Notes: generated from the letters alone by a model not told the origin. A stretch of 8,405 bases of DNA from an uncultured Anaerolineaceae bacterium (GCA_937967805.1 CALBTC010000101.1:1-8405); one strand, 5' to 3'; counted from the first letter of the stretch, positions 1 through 5,576 are shown. Numbers and translations: made by a program.

Positions 1-10
1 CCTGCCTGTC

Positions 11-62
11 ATTCTCGCGGAGGCGGGAATCCAAACCTCTGGACCCCCGCCTGCGCGGGGGT
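11..62. repeat. REP-like double-hairpin repeat
   Basis: Two adjacent stem-loops. The first pairs 11-18 (ATTCTCGC) with 23-30 (GCGGGAAT), with one G-T wobble and a 4-nt loop. The second pairs 43-50 (ACCCCCGC) with 55-62 (GCGGGGGT). The order GTCATTC...GGGAATCC...GGACCCCCGC...GGGGGTGAC matches the widespread bacterial intergenic REP-like repeat that often appears in spurious translations as 'PAQAGVQ'. It begins 14 nt beyond the stop codon of the gene at 76-516, so it may also end or stabilise that transcript. There is no clear T-run, so a classical intrinsic terminator is not supported. Confidence 0.7.
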
Positions 63-75
63 GACAGCGTAGGCG

Positions 76-516
76 TTATTCAACGTCCACCAGGGGAGCG
101 GTGAAGTTGAGGTAATCGACGCGGGTGACCTTGCCTTCGGCCAGCGTGACGTAGAATTCCTGGCCGACGTTGTTGCGCACCACCACCAGCCGGTTGACGC
201 CTGGGGGGAGATTGTTGAGAAGAAAACGGCCGTTTTCATCCGTGGTGGTGCTAACAGAAGGCCGTTCGGCCGAAAAGACCAAAACGTGGGGCACCGGCCG
301 GTTTTCGCCATCAATGACCATGCCCTCTGCGCCACTGTTGTTTTTTAACGTTAGCGAGGCGACATCGGCGCTGACGAAGACGTACAGGTTGAGGCCCAGG
401 GCCAGGAACAGCACGATGCCGATTAACAGCCGGAAGTAGAACGGCCGTTTGCTTTCACGGGCACGAGGCAACCCATCTGGTTGATATTCAATTTTGGGGC
501 TGTCTACAAACTTCAT
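76..516 (-). CDS. Membrane-anchored protein with carboxypeptidase regulatory-like (beta-sandwich) domain
   Basis: This is a 146-residue protein. Residues 1-26 are basic and likely cytoplasmic. Residues 27-49 form one hydrophobic helix (LLIGIVLFLALGLNLYVFV) without a signal-peptidase site, suggesting a single-pass anchor with the C-terminus outside. Residues 63-130 resemble the carboxypeptidase regulatory-like fold: AEGMVIDGENRPVPHVLV, then a TTTDENGRFLL turn, then LPPGVNRLVVV. Such domains are common in surface and adhesion proteins and are not catalytic. The start at 516 is supported by AAGGAAG at 521-527. The gene follows the pilin-lectin fusion on the same strand after 89 nt, so a role in the same surface system is inferred. 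I do not recognise a named family for the whole protein. Confidence 0.75.
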   Translation of the reverse strand: MKFVDSPKIEYQPDGLPRARESKRPFYFRLLIGIVLFLALGLNLYVFVSADVASLTLKNNSGAEGMVIDGENRPVPHVLVFSAERPSVSTTTDENGRFLLNNLPPGVNRLVVVRNNVGQEFYVTLAEGKVTRVDYLNFTAPLVDVE

Positions 517-535
517 TACACTTCCTTATCTTTGA

Positions 536-592
536 ATTTCCTCGGAAACTGCTCTTAAGCATCTTCACCTGCCCAGAAGTTTCCGGGGAAAT
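536..592. repeat. Intergenic hairpin between pilin fusion and downstream gene
   Basis: A near-perfect inverted repeat: 536-550 pairs with 578-592 over 15 bp with a single mismatch or wobble (T542 with G586) and a 27-nt loop. Each arm is itself close to palindromic (TTTCCTCGGAAA and TTTCCGGGGAAA). In the minus-strand transcript it falls between the pilin stop codon and the ribosome binding site of the next gene. It could stabilise the pilin message or attenuate read-through. No T-run follows, so I do not call it a terminator. Confidence 0.55.
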
Positions 593-605
593 GTGGATAC
601 CGGAT

Positions 606-1340
606 CTAGCGCGATTCGACCTTGAAATTATCGAAGCAGGCCTGGCTGCTGCTCCAGGCACGAATGCCCGCGCTGCCTTCCGGATAGGAGTCATCCGTGC
701 CTACGAGCACTTCCTCGCCGTCCACTTTGGCGGTGAAAACATCGCCTTCCACTTCTACGTCCACTTGTCGTTCCGTGTTGTGCCACTCAAAACCATCTGC
801 TGGCTTGGCAGCGGCAAACGGGGGCCACAGCTCATACCCGTTGACCCACTTGCGCATAATAAACTGCCCTCCTTTGTAACCCGGATCATATTGGAAGGTA
901 TAGCCTTCAATGCGGCCTTCTTCGTTCTTACTGGTGCGGAAAAAGAGGCCGTAGCCATTTCCCGATGATAGATTGGCATCCGTCGAGATGTTGTAGTCGG
1001 AGCCATCGCTGCCCTCGGCCAGCAGCACGTCGCCGCCAGGGCCCGTGTGGCATAGGTTCGGATCATCGCCGTCGTTGAATGTCCAGTTGTCATCACGGCC
1101 GTAAAAAGAGTACCAGTTATCGTCACCCGATCCAAAATCATCAAAAAAGATCAAGTCGCTGCAACTACCTTCATAGCCAATTCCCTGGGCAATCTCACAG
1201 TAAACGTCTTTTACCCGGATACCCATAAGAGAGAGAATGCCGATAACAGCTAAACCAATGGCTGCAATGAGCAGGGCATACTCTGGTAATCCTTGCCCGC
1301 GTTGGTGTGTTGATGTGGTAGTTGTCATTATTGATTTCAT
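606..1340 (-). CDS. Flp/Tad-type pilin-like protein fused to a concanavalin-A-like (LamG/DUF1080-like) domain
   Basis: This is a 244-residue protein. Residues 12-21 read HQRGQGLPEY. This is a class III prepilin signal with cleavage expected after Gly15, which places Glu20 at +5 and Tyr21 at +6 as in Flp pilins. Residues 21-40 are the hydrophobic pilin helix. Instead of ending after some 60 residues like ordinary Flp pilins, it continues into a roughly 180-residue acidic, aromatic-rich domain from 64 on (FFDDFGSGDDNW). That domain ends in GIRAWSSSQACFDNFKVE, the typical closing strands of LamG/DUF1080-like jelly rolls. Cys48, Cys60, Cys97 and Cys235 could form disulfides outside the cell. The start at 1340 lies 2 nt beyond the upstream stop (TAA GG ATG), suggesting coupled translation. 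A second ATG at 1328 has AAGGA 11 nt upstream and is a real alternative. It probably works as a minor pilin or surface adhesin, but the ligand is unknown. Confidence 0.8.
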   Translation of the reverse strand: MKSIMTTTTSTHQRGQGLPEYALLIAAIGLAVIGILSLMGIRVKDVYCEIAQGIGYEGSCSDLIFFDDFGSGDDNWYSFYGRDDNWTFNDGDDPNLCHTGPGGDVLLAEGSDGSDYNISTDANLSSGNGYGLFFRTSKNEEGRIEGYTFQYDPGYKGGQFIMRKWVNGYELWPPFAAAKPADGFEWHNTERQVDVEVEGDVFTAKVDGEEVLVGTDDSYPEGSAGIRAWSSSQACFDNFKVESR

Positions 1341-1342
1341 CC

Positions 1343-2602
1343 TTACCGCACCAGGGAGAACCGTGATTTTTGTTTGCGCTGGGCGGCAGCAAATAGTTGT
1401 AGTCGTTCATTTAAGCGATGCCAGGCCGGGCTGGGCGAAGCCGGGGCAATGCTTTGGTTGGTTTCCTTGCTCAGGCGGAAGCAAAAGTCTTCCAACAGTG
1501 AGGAAATAACATCTTCTGGTTGATCGTGCAGCAGGGGGATGCCCCGGTTGATGGCATTGGTAAAGCGGCGACCGGCGTACGGAATGACAAGATGAATTGG
1601 CGCGTGCAGCGCCTTTTCAATTGCATCATGCGCCAGGCCTTCCCGCTCAAACGTCCAGTTCAGAACGACCTTTATTTTTTCTTCGGGATAGTTAAGTTGT
1701 TTATAGGTTTCCAGGGCAATGGATGCTGCCCGTACAGAGGCAATTTCTGGTGAGACAACCAGCAAAATAACGTCGGCAGCTTCCAGAACTTCTAGAGTCA
1801 TGGCGTTAAAGTCGTGCGGCAAATCGGCAACGATGTATTCGTAGCGGCTCTTGAGAAATTTAAGCGCGATGTGGAAATGTTCAGACGTTACTTCTTCGGC
1901 ATCGGAGGGCAGCTTGGGCGAGGCAATGAGATGCAGTCCGCTGTCGTGCTGGCGTGTAATGGCCGACAGGGTGTTAAGGTCCAGTTCCTCCGCGGGAATC
2001 ATGCCCAGATCGGCCCAGGTGCGCTTGAGGGACATGTTGAGCATGAGGGCTTGCTGCCCGGCGTTGGGTACCACATCCAGCAGCAGCGTGGGGCTTTTCC
2101 ATAATGCATTTAACCCTACAGCCAGATTATTGGCCAGTGTAGAACTGCCAATGCCACCCCGCAGGCTGTGCACGGCAATGATCCGTGCCTGGTCGGTTTT
2201 TTGCAGCATTTGCGATTGTGCCGCTTCCAATGCTTTGGCCCGGCGCAGCAATACGGTGAGCCGAGCGGCCAGTTCTGCCGCGGCAAACGGTTTGCAGACG
2301 TAATCATCTGCTCCAGCTTCGAAAGCGGCCAGCTTTTCTTGCAGATCGGATTCGCCGGTGAGCACCAAGATGGGAATGTGGGCTAATTCCGGCTCGCGGC
2401 GCAGGCGTCTAGTGACCTCAAAACCATCAATGCCGGGCATCATTTTGTCTACAATAACGGCATCGGGGCGAATTGATTTGATTCGTTTGAGCGCTTCAAG
2501 CCCGTCTTCGGTTTCAATGACTTCATAGCCCAGGTCCGTCAGGGCTTTGTTTACTACTTTTCTGATTAGCCTGTCATCATCGATAACAAGAACTCTGACC
2601 AT
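1343..2602 (-). CDS. Response-regulator receiver fused to CpaE/TadZ-like MinD-family ATPase
   Basis: This is a 419-residue protein. Residues 1-122 form a complete receiver domain: acidic pocket DDD at 8-10, phospho-acceptor Asp52 (VDKMMPG), Thr83 and Lys104 (CKPF). Residues 140-375 form a ParA/MinD-like ATPase with a degenerate P-loop, SLRGGIGSSTLANNLA (146-161). There both the deviant-Walker signature lysine (Arg148) and the phosphate-binding lysine (Ser153) are replaced. LLLDVVPNAGQQALML (173-188) and YIVADLPHDF (256-265) correspond to the switch segments. This layout is characteristic of CpaE/TadZ proteins, which localise Tad pilus assembly at the membrane. The tail (380-419) is basic and probably disordered. 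The start at 2602 is chosen over the upstream in-frame ATG at 2641 because AAGGGG lies 6 nt before it. The pilin fusion directly downstream supports a Tad role. Confidence 0.85.
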   Translation of the reverse strand: MVRVLVIDDDRLIRKVVNKALTDLGYEVIETEDGLEALKRIKSIRPDAVIVDKMMPGIDGFEVTRRLRREPELAHIPILVLTGESDLQEKLAAFEAGADDYVCKPFAAAELAARLTVLLRRAKALEAAQSQMLQKTDQARIIAVHSLRGGIGSSTLANNLAVGLNALWKSPTLLLDVVPNAGQQALMLNMSLKRTWADLGMIPAEELDLNTLSAITRQHDSGLHLIASPKLPSDAEEVTSEHFHIALKFLKSRYEYIVADLPHDFNAMTLEVLEAADVILLVVSPEIASVRAASIALETYKQLNYPEEKIKVVLNWTFEREGLAHDAIEKALHAPIHLVIPYAGRRFTNAINRGIPLLHDQPEDVISSLLEDFCFRLSKETNQSIAPASPSPAWHRLNERLQLFAAAQRKQKSRFSLVR

Positions 2603-2608
2603 TACTTT

Positions 2609-2614
2609 CCCCTT
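2609..2614 (-). promoter_or_regulatory. Ribosome binding site deciding the start of the CpaE-like gene
   Basis: AAGGGG on the minus strand lies 6 nt upstream of the ATG at 2602. The alternative in-frame ATG at 2641 has only an A/T-rich sequence before it. Confidence 0.7.
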
Positions 2615-2645
2615 ACATTCGAAACTACACTGTGAATGCATAAAA

Positions 2646-2668
2646 ACTTTATGAAAATATTATAAAGT
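2646..2668. repeat. Short A/T-rich inverted repeat over the putative -10 box
   Basis: ACTTTAT (2646-2652) and ATAAAGT (2662-2668) are perfect 7-bp inverted arms around a 9-nt A/T-rich centre. The arms overlap the TATAAT box proposed for the CpaE-like gene, so this could be an operator. The short arm length also allows chance. Confidence 0.35.
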
Positions 2669-2687
2669 GTCGGCTGTGTGGCGGCAG
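2659..2687 (-). promoter_or_regulatory. Putative sigma-70-type promoter of the CpaE-like/pilin operon
   Basis: A perfect TATAAT lies on the minus strand at 2664-2659. Seventeen nucleotides upstream the -35 position holds only CTGCCG, which is a poor match. Transcription would start near 2652, giving a leader of about 50 nt before the ATG at 2602. The location, in the first large gap upstream of the operon, supports it. The weak -35 suggests that an activator may be needed. Confidence 0.4.
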
Positions 2688-2761
2688 TCACCAGACAGTA
2701 CCATTGGGAGCAAGTTGGTGATCGCTTTAGTCCTATGACCGGGGAGCTATACCGAGAAGAG

Positions 2762-2815
2762 AATGGTGAATTGTGAATCAAAGCGGGTAGCAAAGATCAT
2801 TCACAATTCACAATT
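2762..2815. repeat. Inverted repeat just after ribonuclease HII
   Basis: 2766-2778 (GTGAATTGTGAAT) pairs perfectly with 2799-2811 over 13 bp, with a 20-nt loop. After one mismatch, three more pairs extend it to 2762 and 2815. It starts 13 nt beyond the rnhB stop in the direction of transcription and could end that transcript. The following minus-strand bases are pyrimidine-rich (CATTCTCTTCTC) but not a real U-tract. The arms contain a short tandem GTGAATT/GTGAATC motif. Confidence 0.5.
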
Positions 2816-2828
2816 AGCGCGTAAGCGC

Positions 2829-3452
2829 TTAAAGGAGCGGTTGGCGGATGGGGGCGAAGGAGTGGCGGTGTTGGGGGCAGGGGCCGTGTTGGGCAATGGC
2901 GGCGCGGTGCCGTTCGGTGCCGTATCCTTTATGCTGGGCAAAGCCATAGTGGGGGAATTGGCCATCCAGCTCACACATGAGCCGGTCGCGGGTGACTTTG
3001 GCCAGGATGGAGGCGGCAGCGATGCTTAGACTTTGGTTGTCGCCGCGCACGATTGATTGTTGAAGAGTGTTGAGTTGGGGCAAGCGGATACGGCCGTCTA
3101 TCAACAAAAACTGCGGTGTGGGGCTTAGCTGGGAGACGGCCGTTTGCATCGCCAGCCTATTTGCGGGCAAAATGCCAATCTTATCAATCACCGCGGCAGG
3201 CTGCTGGCCAATGCCGTAGGCGAGTGCGTTTTCGATAATGAGATCGAAGAGGGTTTCCCGCTTATTGGCCGGCAGCTGCTTGGAGTCGGTGACGTCATGC
3301 AATATCGTTTCGATGGTGCCGTTAAGCGGCAAAATGACGGCGGCAGCCACCACCGGGCCGGCCAGCGCACCGCGCCCGGCTTCGTCGATGCCGGCAATGT
3401 GGGTGAATTGATGTTGTTGGGAAACGGCCGTTTCCAATACTAAATTTGCCAT
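2829..3452 (-). CDS. rnhB: Ribonuclease HII
   Basis: This 207-residue protein has the usual length for the family. RNase HII cuts the RNA strand of RNA-DNA hybrids and, above all, nicks at single ribonucleotides misincorporated into DNA, starting their repair in the cytoplasm. The signature motifs are present in order: GIDEAGRGALAGPVVAAAV (21-39, catalytic Asp23 and Glu24), DSKQL (56-60), LLIDGR (116-121, catalytic Asp119), SIAAASILAKVTRD (143-156, catalytic Asp156), and the C-terminal substrate-binding block YGFAQHKGYGTERH (169-182) with HRHSF (195-199). No strong Shine-Dalgarno precedes the ATG at 3452; only an A-rich stretch does. The N-terminal length fits the family, so I keep this start. 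It sits between surface-glycan and pilus genes without a functional link. The identification is firm. Confidence 0.97.
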   Translation of the reverse strand: MANLVLETAVSQQHQFTHIAGIDEAGRGALAGPVVAAAVILPLNGTIETILHDVTDSKQLPANKRETLFDLIIENALAYGIGQQPAAVIDKIGILPANRLAMQTAVSQLSPTPQFLLIDGRIRLPQLNTLQQSIVRGDNQSLSIAAASILAKVTRDRLMCELDGQFPHYGFAQHKGYGTERHRAAIAQHGPCPQHRHSFAPIRQPLL

Positions 3453-3466
3453 TTTTAACGCAATGG

Positions 3467-3510
3467 CGCAGAGGCGCGAAGGATTTTCTCTGCGTCTCCG
3501 CGCCTCTGCG
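3467..3510. repeat. Inverted repeat between glycosyltransferase and rnhB
   Basis: CGCAGAGGCGCG (3467-3478) and CGCGCCTCTGCG (3499-3510) form a perfect 12-bp stem with a 20-nt loop. The loop contains another CTCTGCG, giving a repeated CTCTGCG pattern seen in dispersed repeats of many environmental bacteria. It fills most of the 66-bp gap between the glycosyltransferase stop and the rnhB start. It could act as a terminator-like or RNA-stabilising hairpin. No U-tract follows on either strand. Confidence 0.55.
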
Positions 3511-3518
3511 TTGAATGC

Positions 3519-4298
3519 TTATTTCGGGGTGGGATGGGGTTTGGCGGCGGCCTGGCGCTTTTCTTGACGAGTGTACACGCCGGTGATGAGGTTCCAGCGG
3601 ATTTTGACCGCCTCCCAGAAGGTGCCCAGGTAGCCGCCCAGCGTCACGTGCGTGCCCTCGGCGTCGCGCCAGTTGGCGGCGATGACGTGGATTTTGTAGC
3701 CAAAGCGGCGGGCCAGCGCCAGCGCTTCCATATCGAATCCCCAGCGGTTAATCTGCGAAATTGAGAAGATTTGCTCGGCAGCAGCGGCGCGAAACGCCTT
3801 GAAGCCGCACTGCGTGTCCCAAATGCCGGGCACGGCCATAAGTTGCACAAACAGGTTGCCGGAATTACCCAATGCCCGCTTGAGGAACGGCTGTGGCTTG
3901 GCCTGCACCGCCCCTTTGGCATCTTTTCTATCGCGCGAGCAGATAACGACATTGGCTCCCTGATCAAACAGGGGTTTCATCCGGTCAAAATGGCTCATGT
4001 CGGTGGAGTTGTCGGCATCGGTGAAGAGACGAATGTCGCCGCGCGCGGCCAGCATCCCCTGGCGCACGGTGTATCCCTTGCCCATATTTTGCCGGCGGTC
4101 AATCCAGCGCACGTTTTCTTTGTCCCTGGCGAACTGTTCCACCACACTGCCGGTGTTGTCGGTGACACCATCGAGCACGACGAGCAGTTCCCAACTGTAG
4201 GGCTGGGCAGCGAGGTAGGTGTGAACGGCCGTTAGCGTCTGGCCAATGCGTTTCTCTTCGTTGTAGGCGGGAATGATCACGGATAAGTACGGTTTCAT
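3519..4298 (-). CDS. Dolichyl-phosphate-glucose-synthase-like family 2 glycosyltransferase
   Basis: This is a 259-residue protein. Enzymes of this group move a sugar from a nucleotide donor to a polyprenyl phosphate at the cytoplasmic face of the membrane, supplying lipid-linked sugars for glycan assembly. Visible GT-A features are LSVIIPAYNEE (5-15), the donor-binding LDGVTDNT (42-49), the metal-binding TDAD (93-96), DTQCGFKAF (161-169) and RWGFDMEAL (185-193). The last two are characteristic of the ALG5-like branch. There are no membrane helices at the C-terminus; the tail is short and basic. The start at 4298 is preferred over ATGs at 4319 and 4361 because AGGAAG lies 5 nt before it and the GT fold begins at once. 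It lies 37 nt downstream of another GT2 gene, so the two are probably co-transcribed. The true sugar and acceptor cannot be read from the sequence. Confidence 0.88.
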   Translation of the reverse strand: MKPYLSVIIPAYNEEKRIGQTLTAVHTYLAAQPYSWELLVVLDGVTDNTGSVVEQFARDKENVRWIDRRQNMGKGYTVRQGMLAARGDIRLFTDADNSTDMSHFDRMKPLFDQGANVVICSRDRKDAKGAVQAKPQPFLKRALGNSGNLFVQLMAVPGIWDTQCGFKAFRAAAAEQIFSISQINRWGFDMEALALARRFGYKIHVIAANWRDAEGTHVTLGGYLGTFWEAVKIRWNLITGVYTRQEKRQAAAKPHPTPK

Positions 4299-4303
4299 TA
4301 TCT

Positions 4304-4309
4304 CTTCCT
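4304..4309 (-). promoter_or_regulatory. Ribosome binding site deciding the start of the ALG5-like gene
   Basis: AGGAAG on the minus strand lies 5 nt before the ATG at 4298. The longer in-frame starts at 4319 and 4361 have no comparable site and would add residues unlike the family N-terminus. Confidence 0.7.
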
Positions 4310-4335
4310 GTTCCTTCTTCATCAGGGAGGCAATG

Positions 4336-5301
4336 TTACCCGTCTGCGGAGGTCTCGTCAACCGGGGTGAGAACGGCCGTCAGGGAATCGTCGTCTACCC
4401 GTCGAAGAGCCTGTACCTGGCGGCGTTTGGGCCACATTTTGCAGATGCCCCACAACCCGGCGAGCTGGCCACGCAGGCGGGCGCGGGCGGCTTCACCCCG
4501 CCAGGCGCGCAGCGCGTCACGGCTGATTTTTAGCTGGGCGCGCAGGATTTTTTTCCAGTGAAGGTGCAGCAGGGTGGCAGGGTAATTTTTCCAGATGAGG
4601 TAGAGGAAATTACGGCCGTCGTAATAGCTGCCGGTCACGGAGCCGCCGGTGGCCTTGAGTTTGTGGTAGACAACGGCCGTGGGCACGTACAGGACCTGCC
4701 AGCCTGCCAGATTAGCGCGCCAGCCGATATCCACATCTTCGCAGCTAAAAAAGAAATCATCGTCCAAAAAGCCAATTTCATCCAGCATGGTTCGCCGGTA
4801 GGCGGCCGATCCGCCGCAGGCGCTAAACACCGGCTCGATTTGATCATATTGACCGACATCTTTTTGCCAGACGCCCCGGTTGCCCGGCAGTCCATCGACC
4901 CGGTAAAAATCGCCGGCGGTGTGGAAGGTGTCGCGCTGGTCAAACAGCAGCATTTTGCTGGCGACGCTGCCCACCTGCGGATTCTGCTCGAAAGCCAGCC
5001 AAACTTCGCGTAGCCAGTTTGGTTCAACTTCGGTATCGTTATTCAGTAAAATCACAATCTCACCCGTGGAGGCCTGCCAGCCAGCGTTGCAAGCGCCGGT
5101 GAAGCCACGATTTTGCCCCAACTCGATGAGCGTTACCTCAGGGAACTGCTCACGCACGTAATCCTGCGTGCCGTCGGTGGAGCCGTTGTCGACAAGCAGC
5201 ACTTCAAAGTCGGTGAATGTTTGCCGGCGCAGCGATCCCAGGCAGTCGTTTAGGTGGTGACGGCCGTTCAGGTGGGGGATGATGATGGAGATTTTTGACA
5301 T
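4336..5301 (-). CDS. Family 2 glycosyltransferase, rhamnosyltransferase (WbbL/RfbN)-like
   Basis: This 321-residue cytoplasmic enzyme probably adds a sugar, perhaps rhamnose, to a cell-surface polysaccharide or glycolipid. Motifs in order are ISIIIPHLNG (4-13), LLVDNGSTDGT (35-45, nucleotide binding), NRGFTGACNAGW (64-75), LLNNDTEVEP (85-94, metal-binding N-N-D in place of DxD), CGGSAAYRR (162-170, acceptor side) and FFSCEDVDIGWR (184-195, catalytic-base region). These are typical of the GT2 rhamnosyltransferase-like group. Residues 230-295 are basic and amphipathic with YLIWKNYP, consistent with peripheral membrane contact. No Shine-Dalgarno is visible. A plausible promoter ends only 8 nt before the ATG, so the mRNA may be leaderless. 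It is the first gene of the pair with the ALG5-like transferase. The sugar specificity is inference. Confidence 0.88.
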   Translation of the reverse strand: MSKISIIIPHLNGRHHLNDCLGSLRRQTFTDFEVLLVDNGSTDGTQDYVREQFPEVTLIELGQNRGFTGACNAGWQASTGEIVILLNNDTEVEPNWLREVWLAFEQNPQVGSVASKMLLFDQRDTFHTAGDFYRVDGLPGNRGVWQKDVGQYDQIEPVFSACGGSAAYRRTMLDEIGFLDDDFFFSCEDVDIGWRANLAGWQVLYVPTAVVYHKLKATGGSVTGSYYDGRNFLYLIWKNYPATLLHLHWKKILRAQLKISRDALRAWRGEAARARLRGQLAGLWGICKMWPKRRQVQALRRVDDDSLTAVLTPVDETSADG

Positions 5302-5309
5302 TGGGAAGG

Positions 5310-5338
5310 ATTTTATGAGGAACGGCCGTTTCCATCAA
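5310..5338 (-). promoter_or_regulatory. Putative promoter of the GT2 pair, predicting a leaderless mRNA
   Basis: On the minus strand, TTGATG (5338-5333) and TAAAAT (5315-5310) are separated by exactly 17 nt. That is 4/6 and 5/6 matches to the sigma-70 consensus. The -10 ends 8 nt before the ATG at 5301, so transcription would begin within about 0-3 nt of the start codon. This agrees with the missing Shine-Dalgarno. The spacer contains one of the ACGGCCGT palindromes (5322-5329). Confidence 0.45.
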
Positions 5339-5350
5339 AAAGACCCCGAT

Positions 5351-5572
5351 GCCCCGTAGGGGCGAGGCAGGTGGATAATACTCATGCCGTTCCCCAAAAT
5401 CGTCTCTCCACCTGCCTCGCCCAAGTGTCTGATGAATGAAACCCAGGCCATTCCCCAAGACCCTGCCTTGCCCAATTGTTTTGCCAGGTTTATGTTTTGC
5501 CAAACGCGTGGGCGAGGCGTTTGGAGAAATGTTTGCGCGTTTGCCCACGGTAATAACCAAACGCCTCGCCCC
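5351..5572. repeat. Nested palindrome block built on GGGCGAGGC
   Basis: This block fills most of the gap between the GT2 gene and the IS and has no believable gene. It holds a small hairpin (GCCCC-GTA-GGGGC, 5351-5363), a perfect 16-bp inverted repeat (5360-5375 with 5407-5422, 31-nt spacer) and a second perfect 15-bp inverted repeat (5510-5524 with 5557-5571, 32-nt spacer). All four long arms share GGGCGAGGC. A fifth, degenerate copy (GCCTTGCCC) lies near 5465-5473. The first palindrome's right half is also partly direct-repeated: GCCGTTCCCCAA at 5386-5397 and GCCATTCCCCAA at 5447-5458, each followed by a CCTGCCT(C)GCCC-like stretch. It looks like a dispersed intergenic repeat of the host with two related modules. 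Confidence 0.65.
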
Positions 5573-5576
5573 TAAG
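5572..5576. repeat. Left target-site duplication CTAAG
   Basis: CTAAG at 5572-5576 is repeated exactly at 6498-6502, immediately outside the perfect terminal inverted repeats of the IS. The reconstructed empty site reads CCTAAGTTAGG, itself a palindrome around the central G. Confidence 0.6.

Noticed and set aside
9..335. Minus-strand frame of 108 codons overlapping the membrane-anchored protein
   Set aside because: It is out of frame with the supported gene, and its C-terminus is just translated REP-like repeat (PAQAGVQ).
1343..2641. Longer start of the CpaE-like protein at 2641
   Set aside because: The 13 extra residues do not belong to the receiver fold, and the ATG at 2602 has a good ribosome binding site at proper spacing.
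2700..2760. Possible riboswitch (the string GACCGGGGAGCTATACCGAG hints at a c-di-GMP-type 3' half)
   Set aside because: The conserved core motifs of GEMM-type aptamers are missing and no plus-strand gene follows. On the minus strand it would lie upstream of the proposed promoter.
3771..4235. Plus-strand frame of 154 codons opposite the ALG5-like gene
   Set aside because: It is antisense to a well-supported glycosyltransferase and its translation has no recognisable domain.
5351..5571. Possible CRISPR array from repeated GGGCGAGGC units
   Set aside because: The units alternate in orientation and form inverted pairs, with no regular direct repeats or spacers and no cas gene nearby.
5204..5575. 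Open frames across the palindrome block on both strands
   Set aside because: They translate inverted repeats, have no ribosome binding site and overlap the GT2 gene start or the IS edge.
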